A DNA stretch of 64,000 nucleotides from Clostridium sp. UBA1056 (GTDB lineage Bacteria > Bacillota > Clostridia > Clostridiales > Clostridiaceae). Positions 52,754 to 61,663 of this stretch are shown in pieces. The stretch covers positions 1-64,000 of the forward strand of contig DCDL01000016.1 of NCBI GenBank assembly GCA_002316385.1, given 5' to 3'. The notes beneath the pieces are model-generated. The model worked only from the letters and a program-made list of their open reading frames with translations. It made no database searches and was not told where the DNA came from. Positions within the stretch are counted from its first letter, which is position 1, and each line of letters opens with the position of its first letter. The position numbers were made by a program, and so were the translations under genes.

Positions 52754-53812
52754 ATGAGATTAGAATATATAGATAGAGTTAAAGATAAAGATATACTAGG
52801 GAAACATGTATATAGTGAAGATGGAAGAATATTACTAAAAGCTGGTATAAGGCTTAACAGTATGTACATAAAAAGGCTTGATGAATTAGGAGTATATTAT
52901 GTTTATATTGAAGATGAGCGCTTGGATGATATAGATGTAGTAGATGAAGAATTAATAATATTAAAGCAAGCTACTATGAAAAGTCTAAAAAACATATCAA
53001 GAGGTGTGGGAAGCATGGCTGGTTCAGCTGGGGATGAATGTTTAAGTATTATGGATCAGTTATTAAATTACATAATGGAAATCGGCGATGTGAATAAAAG
53101 TTTGAATGATGTAAAAACTCATGATAATTACACATTTCTTCATAGTATAAATACAGGAATTATGTCAGTGTTTTTAGGTATGAGTCTTGGAATGAAAAAA
53201 TGGTCAGTACGAGAACTGGGCATATGTGGAATGTTACATGATATAGGAAAAATAAAAGTACCTGCAAATATAATTAATAAAAATGGAAAGCTTACAAATG
53301 AAGAATTTGAAGTTATGAAGAAACATCCAGTTTATGGTGGAGAAATATTGAGCAGAAATTATAAAATTTCTGTTGATGTCATTAAAGGAGTAGAACAGCA
53401 CCATGAAAAAGTTAATGGCAAAGGATATCCCTATGGGTTAGAAGGTGAGAAAATTTCAAGATTTGGTAAGATAGTAGGAATATGTGATGTATATGATGCA
53501 GTGACTAGTAATAGAAGCTATAGAAAAAAACTTGAACCCAGTCAAGCCTATGAACTTATACTTTCAGGATCCGGAAGTCAATTTGATGAGAAATTAGTAC
53601 ATAGCTTTAAAGAAACATTTTCAGTATATCCATTAGGATGTTGTGTAAAGCTCTCTAATGGAGTAGAGGGATACGTTATAAGGCAAAATAAAGGATTTCC
53701 AGATAGGCCGGTAATAAGAGTCTTGTATGATCATGAGACAAAAAAAACAGTGGAATTTTATGAAATTAACTTACTGGAAAGAATTAATCTAGTTGTTCAA
53801 TATGTAATTTAA
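52754..53812 (+). CDS. HD-GYP domain c-di-GMP phosphodiesterase
   Basis: A 352-residue enzyme. The N-terminal part (~1-100) resembles the DUF3391-like domain often fused to HD-GYP. The catalytic domain has HSINTGIMS, MLHDIGKIKVP, HPVYGGEIL, QHHEKVNGKGYPYGL (the HHExxxGxGYP box) and ICDVYDAVTSNRSYRK. All metal-binding residues are present, so hydrolysis of c-di-GMP is expected. GGGGGAA lies before the ATG. Confidence 0.94.
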   Translation: MRLEYIDRVKDKDILGKHVYSEDGRILLKAGIRLNSMYIKRLDELGVYYVYIEDERLDDIDVVDEELIILKQATMKSLKNISRGVGSMAGSAGDECLSIMDQLLNYIMEIGDVNKSLNDVKTHDNYTFLHSINTGIMSVFLGMSLGMKKWSVRELGICGMLHDIGKIKVPANIINKNGKLTNEEFEVMKKHPVYGGEILSRNYKISVDVIKGVEQHHEKVNGKGYPYGLEGEKISRFGKIVGICDVYDAVTSNRSYRKKLEPSQAYELILSGSGSQFDEKLVHSFKETFSVYPLGCCVKLSNGVEGYVIRQNKGFPDRPVIRVLYDHETKKTVEFYEINLLERINLVVQYVI

Positions 53813-53954
53813 TAGAACTATGTAATTAAGGGATGTACTGTTTTTGATTATGATGTATAATTTAGGTATGTCCTTTTTTGTTTTAATATAAAAATTTAAA
53901 TATATTTAGTGATATATTTTATAGCATGACTAAAATATAAATGGGGGAATTAAA

Positions 53955-54971
53955 ATGAAGATATCCAATATAAAAGTTACGATAACAGAAAAAGATTTAT
54001 ACAGTATTGTTACAGATATATTAAGAGATTATGTATTAGTGGAAGGCCTTACAATTGACAAGATATTAATTGATAAAAATATTAACGTAGTTGGAAGGTA
54101 TAAACATAGAGTATCTATCCCTTTTTCTGTTGATATATCAATAAATAAAGTTGAAAATAATAAACTATATTTAAGTATAGATAAAATTAATGTAAAAAGT
54201 CTTAAAATATACAGAGGTATTGTAAATGTAGCATTAAAGGTGATTAGTTCAAAGGTTATTGATTTAGGAATAGAATTTACTGATGATATGATAAATATAG
54301 ATTTATATAAATTGTGTAAGGTTATACCTATGGTTGACTTTAAATTGGAAAACTTATCTATAGTTCCATATGGACTTGAAGCAGAGCTTAGTAACTTTAA
54401 TTTTGAAAATGAAAAGGATAAATCTAATGAAGATATTAACAATAGTAGTGAAAAAAAGTGTAAAGAAGAAGGCAAAATTTCAAAAATAGAGTGCAGCAAA
54501 AAAAAAATAGATAATTCTAGAGAATATACTTATAGAAGGTTTAGAAAAGAGTTTAAAGAAAGAATTTCTACGAAACATGAAAAATTGTATTCATATGTGG
54601 TACTTATACCAGATATAATTGCTTTATTTATGAGATTATATAAGGATGAAAGAGTATCAAAAGAAATAAAATTCAATATATCTATAGCATTGGGATATCT
54701 TTTATTTCCTTTAGACATGTTACCAGATGCATTGCCTATTATAGGAAAAATTGATGATTTAGCAGTAACATTTTTTATTCTTCAAAAGGTACTTTATGAT
54801 ATTCCAGAAGAAGTGGTTCTTGATAACTGGGAGGGACAGAGTAATATTATAGAGATATCTAGAGAAGCTATGGCGTTGTTAAATGATAAGTTTGGAGCAA
54901 AAGAAATAAAGAAAATGGTGGATATAGTAAGAATAACTATGAAAAAGACCATAGCATTTTTTACTAAATAA
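53955..54971 (+). CDS. DUF1232-domain protein
   Basis: A 338-residue protein. The N-terminal ~150 residues form a beta-rich domain (VSIPFSVDISINKVENNKLYL) of unknown role; a charged linker (~155-195) follows. The DUF1232 region at ~205-285 has PDIIALFMRLYKDERVSKEIKFNISIALGYLLFPLDMLPDALPIIGKIDDLAV, with the typical hydrophobic pair and DxxPD turn, which probably inserts in the membrane. GGGGGAA precedes the ATG. RNase H gene follows after 25 bases. Confidence 0.88.
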   Translation: MKISNIKVTITEKDLYSIVTDILRDYVLVEGLTIDKILIDKNINVVGRYKHRVSIPFSVDISINKVENNKLYLSIDKINVKSLKIYRGIVNVALKVISSKVIDLGIEFTDDMINIDLYKLCKVIPMVDFKLENLSIVPYGLEAELSNFNFENEKDKSNEDINNSSEKKCKEEGKISKIECSKKKIDNSREYTYRRFRKEFKERISTKHEKLYSYVVLIPDIIALFMRLYKDERVSKEIKFNISIALGYLLFPLDMLPDALPIIGKIDDLAVTFFILQKVLYDIPEEVVLDNWEGQSNIIEISREAMALLNDKFGAKEIKKMVDIVRITMKKTIAFFTK

Positions 54972-54996
54972 ATCCAGTTTTAAGGTAGGAGTTATT

Positions 54997-55902
54997 ATGG
55001 CAACTAAATATTATGCAATAAAAAAGGGAAGAGACTTTAAGAATAATGTTGATGTTAATAATATTATTGTTACAAGTTGGAATGAGTGTCTTTCTTATGT
55101 AAAAGGAGCTAAAGGAGCTATATATAAGAGTTTTTCCACAGAGAAAGATGCAAAAGATTATTTAGATAGCAATTCAGAGTTAAAAAAAGGTGTAGATCAT
55201 TATCCTTCAGATGTACCACACATATATGTGGATGGTAGCTATAACACATCTACAGAGAAATTTGGATATGGTTTACTTGTAGTTGATAATGATATAATTA
55301 CTCATGTTAACTATGGTGGAGGTAAGAATGAGGAATGTAATCAAAGACAAGTAAATGGAGAATTAAAGGCTGCCATTGAAGGAGTAAAATATGCTTTAGA
55401 CAATGATTATAAAGAGATAGTGTTATTTTATGATTATGCTGGAGTTTGTCAGCATGCAACAGGTGCTTGGGAAAGAAATTCAATTTTATCTAAAGAATAC
55501 TATGAGGCTATTAATAAGTTAAAAAAAGAAGGAAATATAAATATTATATTTGTTAAGGTAGATAGTCATACTGATGACCTATATAATGATATTGCAGACG
55601 AATTAGCTAAAGATGGTGCAGGAGTGGAATCAGATTCTGTAGTCGATAAAGCTGTTAGAGATATCATTATAAAAGTAGCTACTATTGATATAAAGGAAGA
55701 ACTTTCTAGAATTGTTAAAAAGAATATTGAGAATGTTATATGTGTAGATAATAATAAAAAGATTGAAACTAAATATAAAATTATAAATATGATAGAATAT
55801 TTAAGTGGCATAGATAAAAGTGAAAGGGCGAAATATTTGAGAGACTTGCCTGTAGGGGTTAGGGATAAGATTATATTAGAATTAATTGAAAGATTAATAT
55901 AA
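54997..55902 (+). CDS. rnhA: Ribonuclease H1 with viroplasmin-type N-terminal domain
   Basis: A 301-residue enzyme that cuts RNA in RNA-DNA hybrids. An N-terminal hybrid-binding domain (residues 1-58: YYAIKKGRD, TSWNECLSYVKGAKGAIYKSF) is followed by the RNase H fold with catalytic Asp79 (HIYVDGSY), Glu in VNGELKAAIEG, Asp in LFYDYAG and Asp in DELAKDGAG. A further helical tail of about 90 residues is unusual for the family. AGGTAGGAG lies before the ATG. Confidence 0.92.
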   Translation: MATKYYAIKKGRDFKNNVDVNNIIVTSWNECLSYVKGAKGAIYKSFSTEKDAKDYLDSNSELKKGVDHYPSDVPHIYVDGSYNTSTEKFGYGLLVVDNDIITHVNYGGGKNEECNQRQVNGELKAAIEGVKYALDNDYKEIVLFYDYAGVCQHATGAWERNSILSKEYYEAINKLKKEGNINIIFVKVDSHTDDLYNDIADELAKDGAGVESDSVVDKAVRDIIIKVATIDIKEELSRIVKKNIENVICVDNNKKIETKYKIINMIEYLSGIDKSERAKYLRDLPVGVRDKIILELIERLI

Positions 55903-56083
55903 ATTTATTATACTAAACAAGAATTTTAGGCATATAAATTATAAATATGTGCATCCTATAAATATACTTAGAATCTACTATTTATCAGTAAGTATTAATG
56001 TAATTTATATTATTATTTATTGATGTGAAAATTTTAAGATGTTTTGAGTAGATAGGTATAGAATAAGAAGGGATGTGTGTTTT

Positions 56084-56254
56084 ATGAAAATGTTATTAAA
56101 AATGATGGTGTTGATAGCAAGTTTAGCTTTAGCTGTTAGTTGCATAATGCCTTCAATGAACGGAAAGACTAAAAGAAAATTAAGGAAAAGGGCTAAGAAA
56201 TTTCAACATAGAGCTGAGGATATGCTAGAGAGAGCAATGGTGCCTTTAAGATAG
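56084..56254 (+). CDS. Small membrane-anchored basic protein (56 aa)
   Basis: ATG 56084 after AAGGG (about 11 bases). A hydrophobic segment (MMVLIASLALAVSCIM) may be a lipoprotein-like signal with LAVSC, followed by a very basic helical tail (KTKRKLRKRAKKFQHRAEDMLERAM), which resembles YtxH-type proteins. The stop is at the start of a strong terminator, which supports a real gene. Confidence 0.65.
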   Translation: MKMLLKMMVLIASLALAVSCIMPSMNGKTKRKLRKRAKKFQHRAEDMLERAMVPLR

Positions 56255-56287
56255 CTAGAGCAGATTATCTGCTCTAGCTCTTTTTAT
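56253..56287 (+). terminator. Terminator of the small gene
   Basis: AGCTAGAGCAGA pairs perfectly with TCTGCTCTAGCT across TTA, then CTTTTTAT. Confidence 0.92.
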
Positions 56288-56479
56288 GCTTAAAAGAACA
56301 AAACTCAATATAATACTACAAGAAAATAATATAAGATTACAAATTTTATTAAAATAGGTATATTTAATAAAACTTTAGAGCATTTATTTTTGTGTATTTT
56401 GTTAGTTTATGATACAATATAGAGGTGTAATTATCTAAAAGTATTTAGAAAGCATTTGCTAAGAGAAGAGGATGAATTT

Positions 56480-57793
56480 ATGGAAATTTTATCTTTAGGG
56501 GAGAAAATTAAAAAAAGGAGAAAGGAGCTTGATTTAACATTAAAGAATCTGGCTGGAGATAGAATAACTGCTGGTCAAATAAGTTTAATTGAATCAGGTA
56601 AATCTAATCCTAGCATGGACTTGTTAGAATATTTAGCAAGTGCATTAAAGGTTTCAGTAGAACACCTTATGGAGACAGAAGAAACACAAGCTAGTAAAAT
56701 TTGTATATATTATCAAAATATTGCTGAAGCTAATATATTAAACAATAATTTAGAGGTAGCATGGAAGGCGTTAGAAGATTCATTTGAGTATATTGGGAAA
56801 TATGGTCTTGAGTTAAATATGGCAACTAATTTGTATTTAAAAGCTTTAATACATGAAAAGAAAAAAGAGTATGATGAAGCTCAAGAGTTATTACTTTCAG
56901 CCAATAATATATATATTAAATATAACTGTAGTGACGAAATTATTAAAGTTTTTATATTACTAGGGAAAATTACTCTTGAACTTAATGCTTATCATTCTGC
57001 TTATAGCTATTTTCAACAAGCAGAAAAAGTATTTGAAGAAAGTGATGTATATAATGAGGTTGCAATAGGTAAAGTATATTATTATATAAGCAAAACTCTC
57101 AATAAAATGGGAATTGACAAAGAAGCAATTGAGTATATGAAATATGCTGAAGAAAAACTTTTAAAGTTAAATGATTCAAGAAATTATGGAGAATCCTTTA
57201 TGAAGATTGGGCAAGAAAGGTTTAATGAGTGTAACTTAAACCAAGCAATTGCTTACACTGAAAAAAGTTTAAGTCTTTTTAGAAATAGGCAACAAAATCT
57301 TTTAATTACAGATTTAATGTGTGGACTAGGAGAGCTATTTTCGGAATATGGATATGTAGATAGATCTTTCAGTCATCTTTTATATGCTAAGAATATTAAA
57401 GAAAGACTTCCGGAAGAGTCTACTGTCAATACATTAATGCTTATTTGTAATAACTATATAAAATTAAAAGATGAAGTTAATGCAAAAAAAGTGTTAGAGC
57501 AGATAGTAATAAATATGCAAGATTTAAATGTAACAGATTGTACATTAATGTGTAAGTATCATATTCTTAAATATAAGATCGAATTACTAGAGAAAAAATA
57601 TGAAGAAGCAGAACGAACTTTGATAGATACTTTAAGCTATACAGAAAAAATGAATTATCATAAGGAAAGTGCTGAAATTGCTATTACCTTAGGGAAATTT
57701 TATATGGACTTAGGAAGAGACGAGGAAGCAAGAAAATATTTAGACGAAGGGGTTAAGATTCTTGAACAAACAAAATGCTTAACGGATTTTTAA
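56480..57793 (+). CDS. XRE-TPR transcriptional regulator, copy 1
   Basis: A 437-residue protein. ATG 56480 follows GAAGAGG. The HTH_3 domain covers ~5-65 (LSLGEKIKKRRKELDLTL, ITAGQISLIESGKSNPS). The remaining ~360 residues are helical TPR-like repeats (for example AYSYFQQAEKVFEESDVYNEVAIGKVYYYIS), the architecture of peptide-responsive RRNPP regulators. No obvious cognate signal-peptide gene is next to it. A paralogue follows after 15 bases. Confidence 0.9.
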   Translation: MEILSLGEKIKKRRKELDLTLKNLAGDRITAGQISLIESGKSNPSMDLLEYLASALKVSVEHLMETEETQASKICIYYQNIAEANILNNNLEVAWKALEDSFEYIGKYGLELNMATNLYLKALIHEKKKEYDEAQELLLSANNIYIKYNCSDEIIKVFILLGKITLELNAYHSAYSYFQQAEKVFEESDVYNEVAIGKVYYYISKTLNKMGIDKEAIEYMKYAEEKLLKLNDSRNYGESFMKIGQERFNECNLNQAIAYTEKSLSLFRNRQQNLLITDLMCGLGELFSEYGYVDRSFSHLLYAKNIKERLPEESTVNTLMLICNNYIKLKDEVNAKKVLEQIVINMQDLNVTDCTLMCKYHILKYKIELLEKKYEEAERTLIDTLSYTEKMNYHKESAEIAITLGKFYMDLGRDEEARKYLDEGVKILEQTKCLTDF

Positions 57794-57808
57794 AAATGGG
57801 GGATAGCT

Positions 57809-59068
57809 ATGGAAATATTATCGGCTGGAGAAAAAATAAAGAGGACCAGAATATATAAAGGTCTAACTTTAAAAGATATATGTGAAGATAAAATTTCCGT
57901 TTCTAAAATGAGCTGCATAGAAAATAATAAGGTTGAACCAGAAGATTGGATTCTAGAAATTATTGTGGATAAGCTTGGATTAGATATGGATTATTTAAAA
58001 CATGGTGTGAGAGAACAAATAGAAGCAAACGTTGATAAATTTAACGATGCAACGCCTTTAATTTCTTTAGAAGATGTGCTGTATAACGTAGATTATGCAG
58101 AGAAATATCACTATTATGATTTAAGTTGTAAACTATTTCAGATACTCTTTGAGTATTATTTAAATCATGGTATGTCAGCAGAACTAAGCACTACTATACC
58201 TAGATATTATAACTCATGTCAAAAATCAAAAGATGAAATTTTGCATATTAATTATTACATGTATATAGCAAAATATTTGTATACTAATAACGAATATTCT
58301 CAAGCAGGCAGCTATATATCAACAGTAAGAAAAAAACTTATTGAACTAGACAAAAAGGATTCAGTGGAATATATAAAGGCGACTTATAATCAAGTAGTAA
58401 TTTATATAATGTGCAATAATATCAATAAAGCAAAGGAAGTTAGTGAAGATTTAAAAGAAATACTTCTATTTAATAAAAATGAGTATGTAAATGCAGAAAT
58501 ATACAAGGTGTTAACTATAATAGAAATTTATTTAGGTGGAGATCAAGTTAAATATTATGAAGAGCAAGCATTAAAAAGATATGATACCTTGTTAGATAAA
58601 AAAGCAAGGGCTTACTATGATTTAGCTAAAGCTATGTTTGAAAATGGAATTAACGATGAAGCTTTAGAATATGTAGAGAAGGCATTAAGTGAGTATCCAA
58701 GGAATAATAAAGAGAAGTTATGTGAATTTTTAATTGTGGGTGCTAAAAGTTTGATAAGGTATGGCCATTATGATTTAGTTTTAGATTATATAGAAGAGGT
58801 GTTAAACTTATCTATTGAATTAGAACTTACTCCTATAATGGAAAAAGCATATTACTATAAAGCAATAATATTTGAAAAGAAAAAGAATTATATAATGGCT
58901 GAGACTTATATGATGCTTTCTTTAGATGCTTTAATGAAATATGGAACTAAAAGTGAAATATGTAAAAGATATATGAAGATAGGAAATATGTATCATGATA
59001 TGGGAAATGTTAATGATTCTATTAAATATTTTAGTTTAGCATTTAAAGAAGAAAAAAGTTTTTATTAA
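57809..59068 (+). CDS. XRE-TPR transcriptional regulator, copy 2
   Basis: A 419-residue paralogue of the upstream protein with the same start (MEILSAGEKIKRTR) and HTH (~1-70), then TPR-like helices to the end. In copy 2 the HTH is more divergent (VSKMSCIENNKVEPED). GGGGGATAG precedes the ATG. Both are on one transcript, so they may act as a heteropair or share one target. Confidence 0.9.
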   Translation: MEILSAGEKIKRTRIYKGLTLKDICEDKISVSKMSCIENNKVEPEDWILEIIVDKLGLDMDYLKHGVREQIEANVDKFNDATPLISLEDVLYNVDYAEKYHYYDLSCKLFQILFEYYLNHGMSAELSTTIPRYYNSCQKSKDEILHINYYMYIAKYLYTNNEYSQAGSYISTVRKKLIELDKKDSVEYIKATYNQVVIYIMCNNINKAKEVSEDLKEILLFNKNEYVNAEIYKVLTIIEIYLGGDQVKYYEEQALKRYDTLLDKKARAYYDLAKAMFENGINDEALEYVEKALSEYPRNNKEKLCEFLIVGAKSLIRYGHYDLVLDYIEEVLNLSIELELTPIMEKAYYYKAIIFEKKKNYIMAETYMMLSLDALMKYGTKSEICKRYMKIGNMYHDMGNVNDSIKYFSLAFKEEKSFY

Positions 59069-59103
59069 ACATAAAGAATTATAAGTATGAGTTTTAATAT
59101 AAA

Positions 59104-59140
59104 AAGAGTACCTATTAACAATAATAGATACTCTTAATTT
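59104..59140. terminator. Convergent terminator
   Basis: AAGAGTACCTATTA pairs with TAATAGATACTCTT (one G-T) with A and T tracts outward, serving the XRE-TPR pair and gatD. Confidence 0.8.
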
Positions 59141-59863
59141 TTATTTAATAAATCTACCCATAATGTGATTTTTAGCTTTCATTTCGAAGGTATCATCTAG
59201 AGGTGAGAGTTCTATGTCACCATACTTATTTTGGATAGCTAAATATAAAAGTCTATCTGCAAGTTCTGGATTTTTAGATAGTAAACTTCCGTGAAAGTAA
59301 GTGCAAAAAGTGTTTTTATAAATACAGCCTTCTTTTTTATCTTCACCATTATTACCAAATCCATATTTTACTACACCTAGGGGTGTTAAATCTCCAATAT
59401 AAGTTTTACCAGAATGATTTTCAAATCCTACATAGGTTTCGTTAAAAAGTTCATTATATATGATTGAATTGCCTATTAATCTTTCATTAGATGCTTTAGT
59501 GTAAATATCTAATACACCTAATCCTTCTAGAATATCACCAGTGGAAGTTTCATAGGTTTTTCCTAGAAGCTGATATCCGCCGCAGATGCATATAAATACT
59601 TTTCCTGATTCTATGTAATCAGTAATTCCTTGTTTTTTAGTTTCTAATAGATCTTTAGATACTATGGACTGTTCATAGTCTTGACCTCCACCAAAGAATA
59701 CTATATCAAAGTCATCTGCGTTGAATTCATCGCCTATTGATATATTTTTTACTGTAACATTTATGCCTCTTTTCTCAGCTCTATGCTTAAGAATTAGGAT
59801 ATTTCCCACATCTCCATAAACATTTAATAAATCAGGGTATAAATGACATATATTAATTTCCAT
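59141..59863 (-). CDS. gatD: Lipid II isoglutaminyl synthase, glutaminase subunit GatD
   Basis: A 240-residue class I glutamine amidotransferase of the CobB/CobQ type. Catalytic Cys is in FICICGGYQLLG, and the oxyanion region is FFGGGQDYEQ. The His is in TYFHGSLLSKNPELAD. It supplies ammonia to MurT, which amidates the Glu of lipid II. GGTGAG lies before the ATG. murT is just upstream, 15 bases away. Confidence 0.95.
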   Translation of the reverse strand: MEINICHLYPDLLNVYGDVGNILILKHRAEKRGINVTVKNISIGDEFNADDFDIVFFGGGQDYEQSIVSKDLLETKKQGITDYIESGKVFICICGGYQLLGKTYETSTGDILEGLGVLDIYTKASNERLIGNSIIYNELFNETYVGFENHSGKTYIGDLTPLGVVKYGFGNNGEDKKEGCIYKNTFCTYFHGSLLSKNPELADRLLYLAIQNKYGDIELSPLDDTFEMKAKNHIMGRFIK

Positions 59864-59878
59864 AAACTCACCTTAACC

Positions 59879-61228
59879 TTACCAAATTTTATTTATATAT
59901 CCTTTACTGTGTAATAACTTTCTAAGATGCAACATAGCTGTATATGTAACAAGTACATAGGTAGTTTCTGACTTAGCACTTATTATATTATTTATAAGCT
60001 CATCATCTGATTCACAGATTTTAAAGTTTTCTTCTTTAAGATTAGCAATCTTTAACCTTACAGCCATATCATAAAGTCGTATACCCGAAACTATAATATC
60101 ATTTATTTCTAATGAATTTAATTTTTCAAAATCTACGTCCCATATCCAAGAAACATCTGTACCATCAGCATAATTGTCATTTAACATCAATGCCAAATCT
60201 ATAGGTTTATCATTAAGAAGTAAAGTATTTATGGCTTGATTATAGCCAGCAGGATTTTTTACAAGAATTATTTTTAGTTCTTTGCCATTTATATTTATAG
60301 TTTCTTGCCTTCCAAAACTGCTCTTTTGATTTTGTAAAGATACCTTAATTGAATTTGGTTGTACACATAATTCTCTTGCTACGGATAATGCACAAAGAGA
60401 ATTATAGATGTTATATTCCCCGGATTGATTTACAGAATAACTTTCTTCGTTGATAATAACCTCTGAGCCTTCAGCAGTTAAGGATGTTATTGCATCTACA
60501 TGATATTTAAGCTCAGGTCTTTTATAACCACAATCTGTGCAAAAGTATTTGCCTAGGTGGTTGTAAGTAATAAACTCATAACTATAAGGAGTTTTGCAAA
60601 ATTTACAAAACTTGCTGTCTGCATTCACATTTAAAATTGTATTCTCTTTGATAGGAACATTAAACCCATAATAAACCACAGGATTATCTGCGTTGATTTT
60701 GCCAAGTAGGGATTCATCACCATTTAATACGAGAAGAGATTTAGGAGATTTATGTATACCTTCTAAAATCTTATTATAAGTAGTATGTACCTCTCCATAT
60801 CTATCTAACTGATCTCTAAATAAATTAGTTACAGTAATTATTTCAGGTTTTACACTTTCTGTTATGAACTTAAGGTAAGCTTCATCAACTTCTATAACTG
60901 CATACATATCTCTATTTTTATTAGAAAATTTGAAGTTAGAAATGAAAGATGCTACTATTCCAGTATTCATATTAGCACCAGTATTATTTGTTATAACATT
61001 TTTTCCGTCTTTAACAAGAATGTTATAAATCATGCTAGTAGTTGTTGTTTTACCGTTGGTGCCAGTTACTAAAATTACTTTATATCCCTTAGCAACTGTA
61101 GATAATATATTTTTATCTAAGGCTAAAGCTACTTTACCAGGAAAGTTTGAGCCGCCTTTGAAGAGTTTAGTACTTAATTTTAGTACAATTTTTGAAGCAA
61201 CTATGGCTATAAATGAATTAATCTTAAT
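59879..61228 (-). CDS. murT: Lipid II isoglutaminyl synthase, Mur-ligase subunit MurT
   Basis: Mur-type ligase that, with GatD, makes D-isoglutamine in peptidoglycan. The ATP loop is TGTNGKTTT and ends right before the ATG at 61033, so that ATG cannot be the true start. In-frame sequence extends 65 codons upstream (NSFIAIVASKIVLKL, GGSNFPGKVALALD), typical MurT. No ATG, GTG or TTG occurs there; a GTG at 61235 with AAAGG before it is one base out of frame with the rest. Either ATT at 61226 is used or one T in 61225-61230 is extra. The MurT zinc ribbon is CKFC and CTDCGYKRP. Confidence 0.85.
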   Translation of the reverse strand: MKINSFIAIVASKIVLKLSTKLFKGGSNFPGKVALALDKNILSTVAKGYKVILVTGTNGKTTTTSMIYNILVKDGKNVITNNTGANMNTGIVASFISNFKFSNKNRDMYAVIEVDEAYLKFITESVKPEIITVTNLFRDQLDRYGEVHTTYNKILEGIHKSPKSLLVLNGDESLLGKINADNPVVYYGFNVPIKENTILNVNADSKFCKFCKTPYSYEFITYNHLGKYFCTDCGYKRPELKYHVDAITSLTAEGSEVIINEESYSVNQSGEYNIYNSLCALSVARELCVQPNSIKVSLQNQKSSFGRQETININGKELKIILVKNPAGYNQAINTLLLNDKPIDLALMLNDNYADGTDVSWIWDVDFEKLNSLEINDIIVSGIRLYDMAVRLKIANLKEENFKICESDDELINNIISAKSETTYVLVTYTAMLHLRKLLHSKGYINKIW

Positions 61229-61244
61229 TTTTCACACATCCTTT

Positions 61245-61663
61245 AAATATTTTCCTAAATTATTTTAATAAACAAACATAAATAATTATATAAAAATATA
61301 ATTAATAACAATAAGCCAAATATGTCTTATGTTTAATGATATATCAATTTTATATTATAACATATATCTAGATTAATGGCATCATTCTAGGAAGGAAAAA
61401 TAGATAATGATTTCAAATATTAATAAGATTAAAAAAAGAGAAGAAAATGAGTTCTTTTTTAATTAAAGTGATATACTATATGAGGTTTAAATATCAAAAG
61501 TGCAGTATAATGAATTTGAACTTGCAATAAGAAGAAGATGAATATAATTATATAGCAAAAAATAAAATTTTTATTGCATTTTATTGAAAAAGTAGTATTA
61601 TAATATTAGGAAATTAAAAAAATGTGTTACATTAATTCCTAGAAGATATTTGGGGGTAGTAAA
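61245..61663. other. Intergenic region, no gene seen
   Basis: AT-rich with only weak pairing; contains the divergent promoters of murT and pckA but none stands out. No conserved RNA recognised. Confidence 0.5.
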
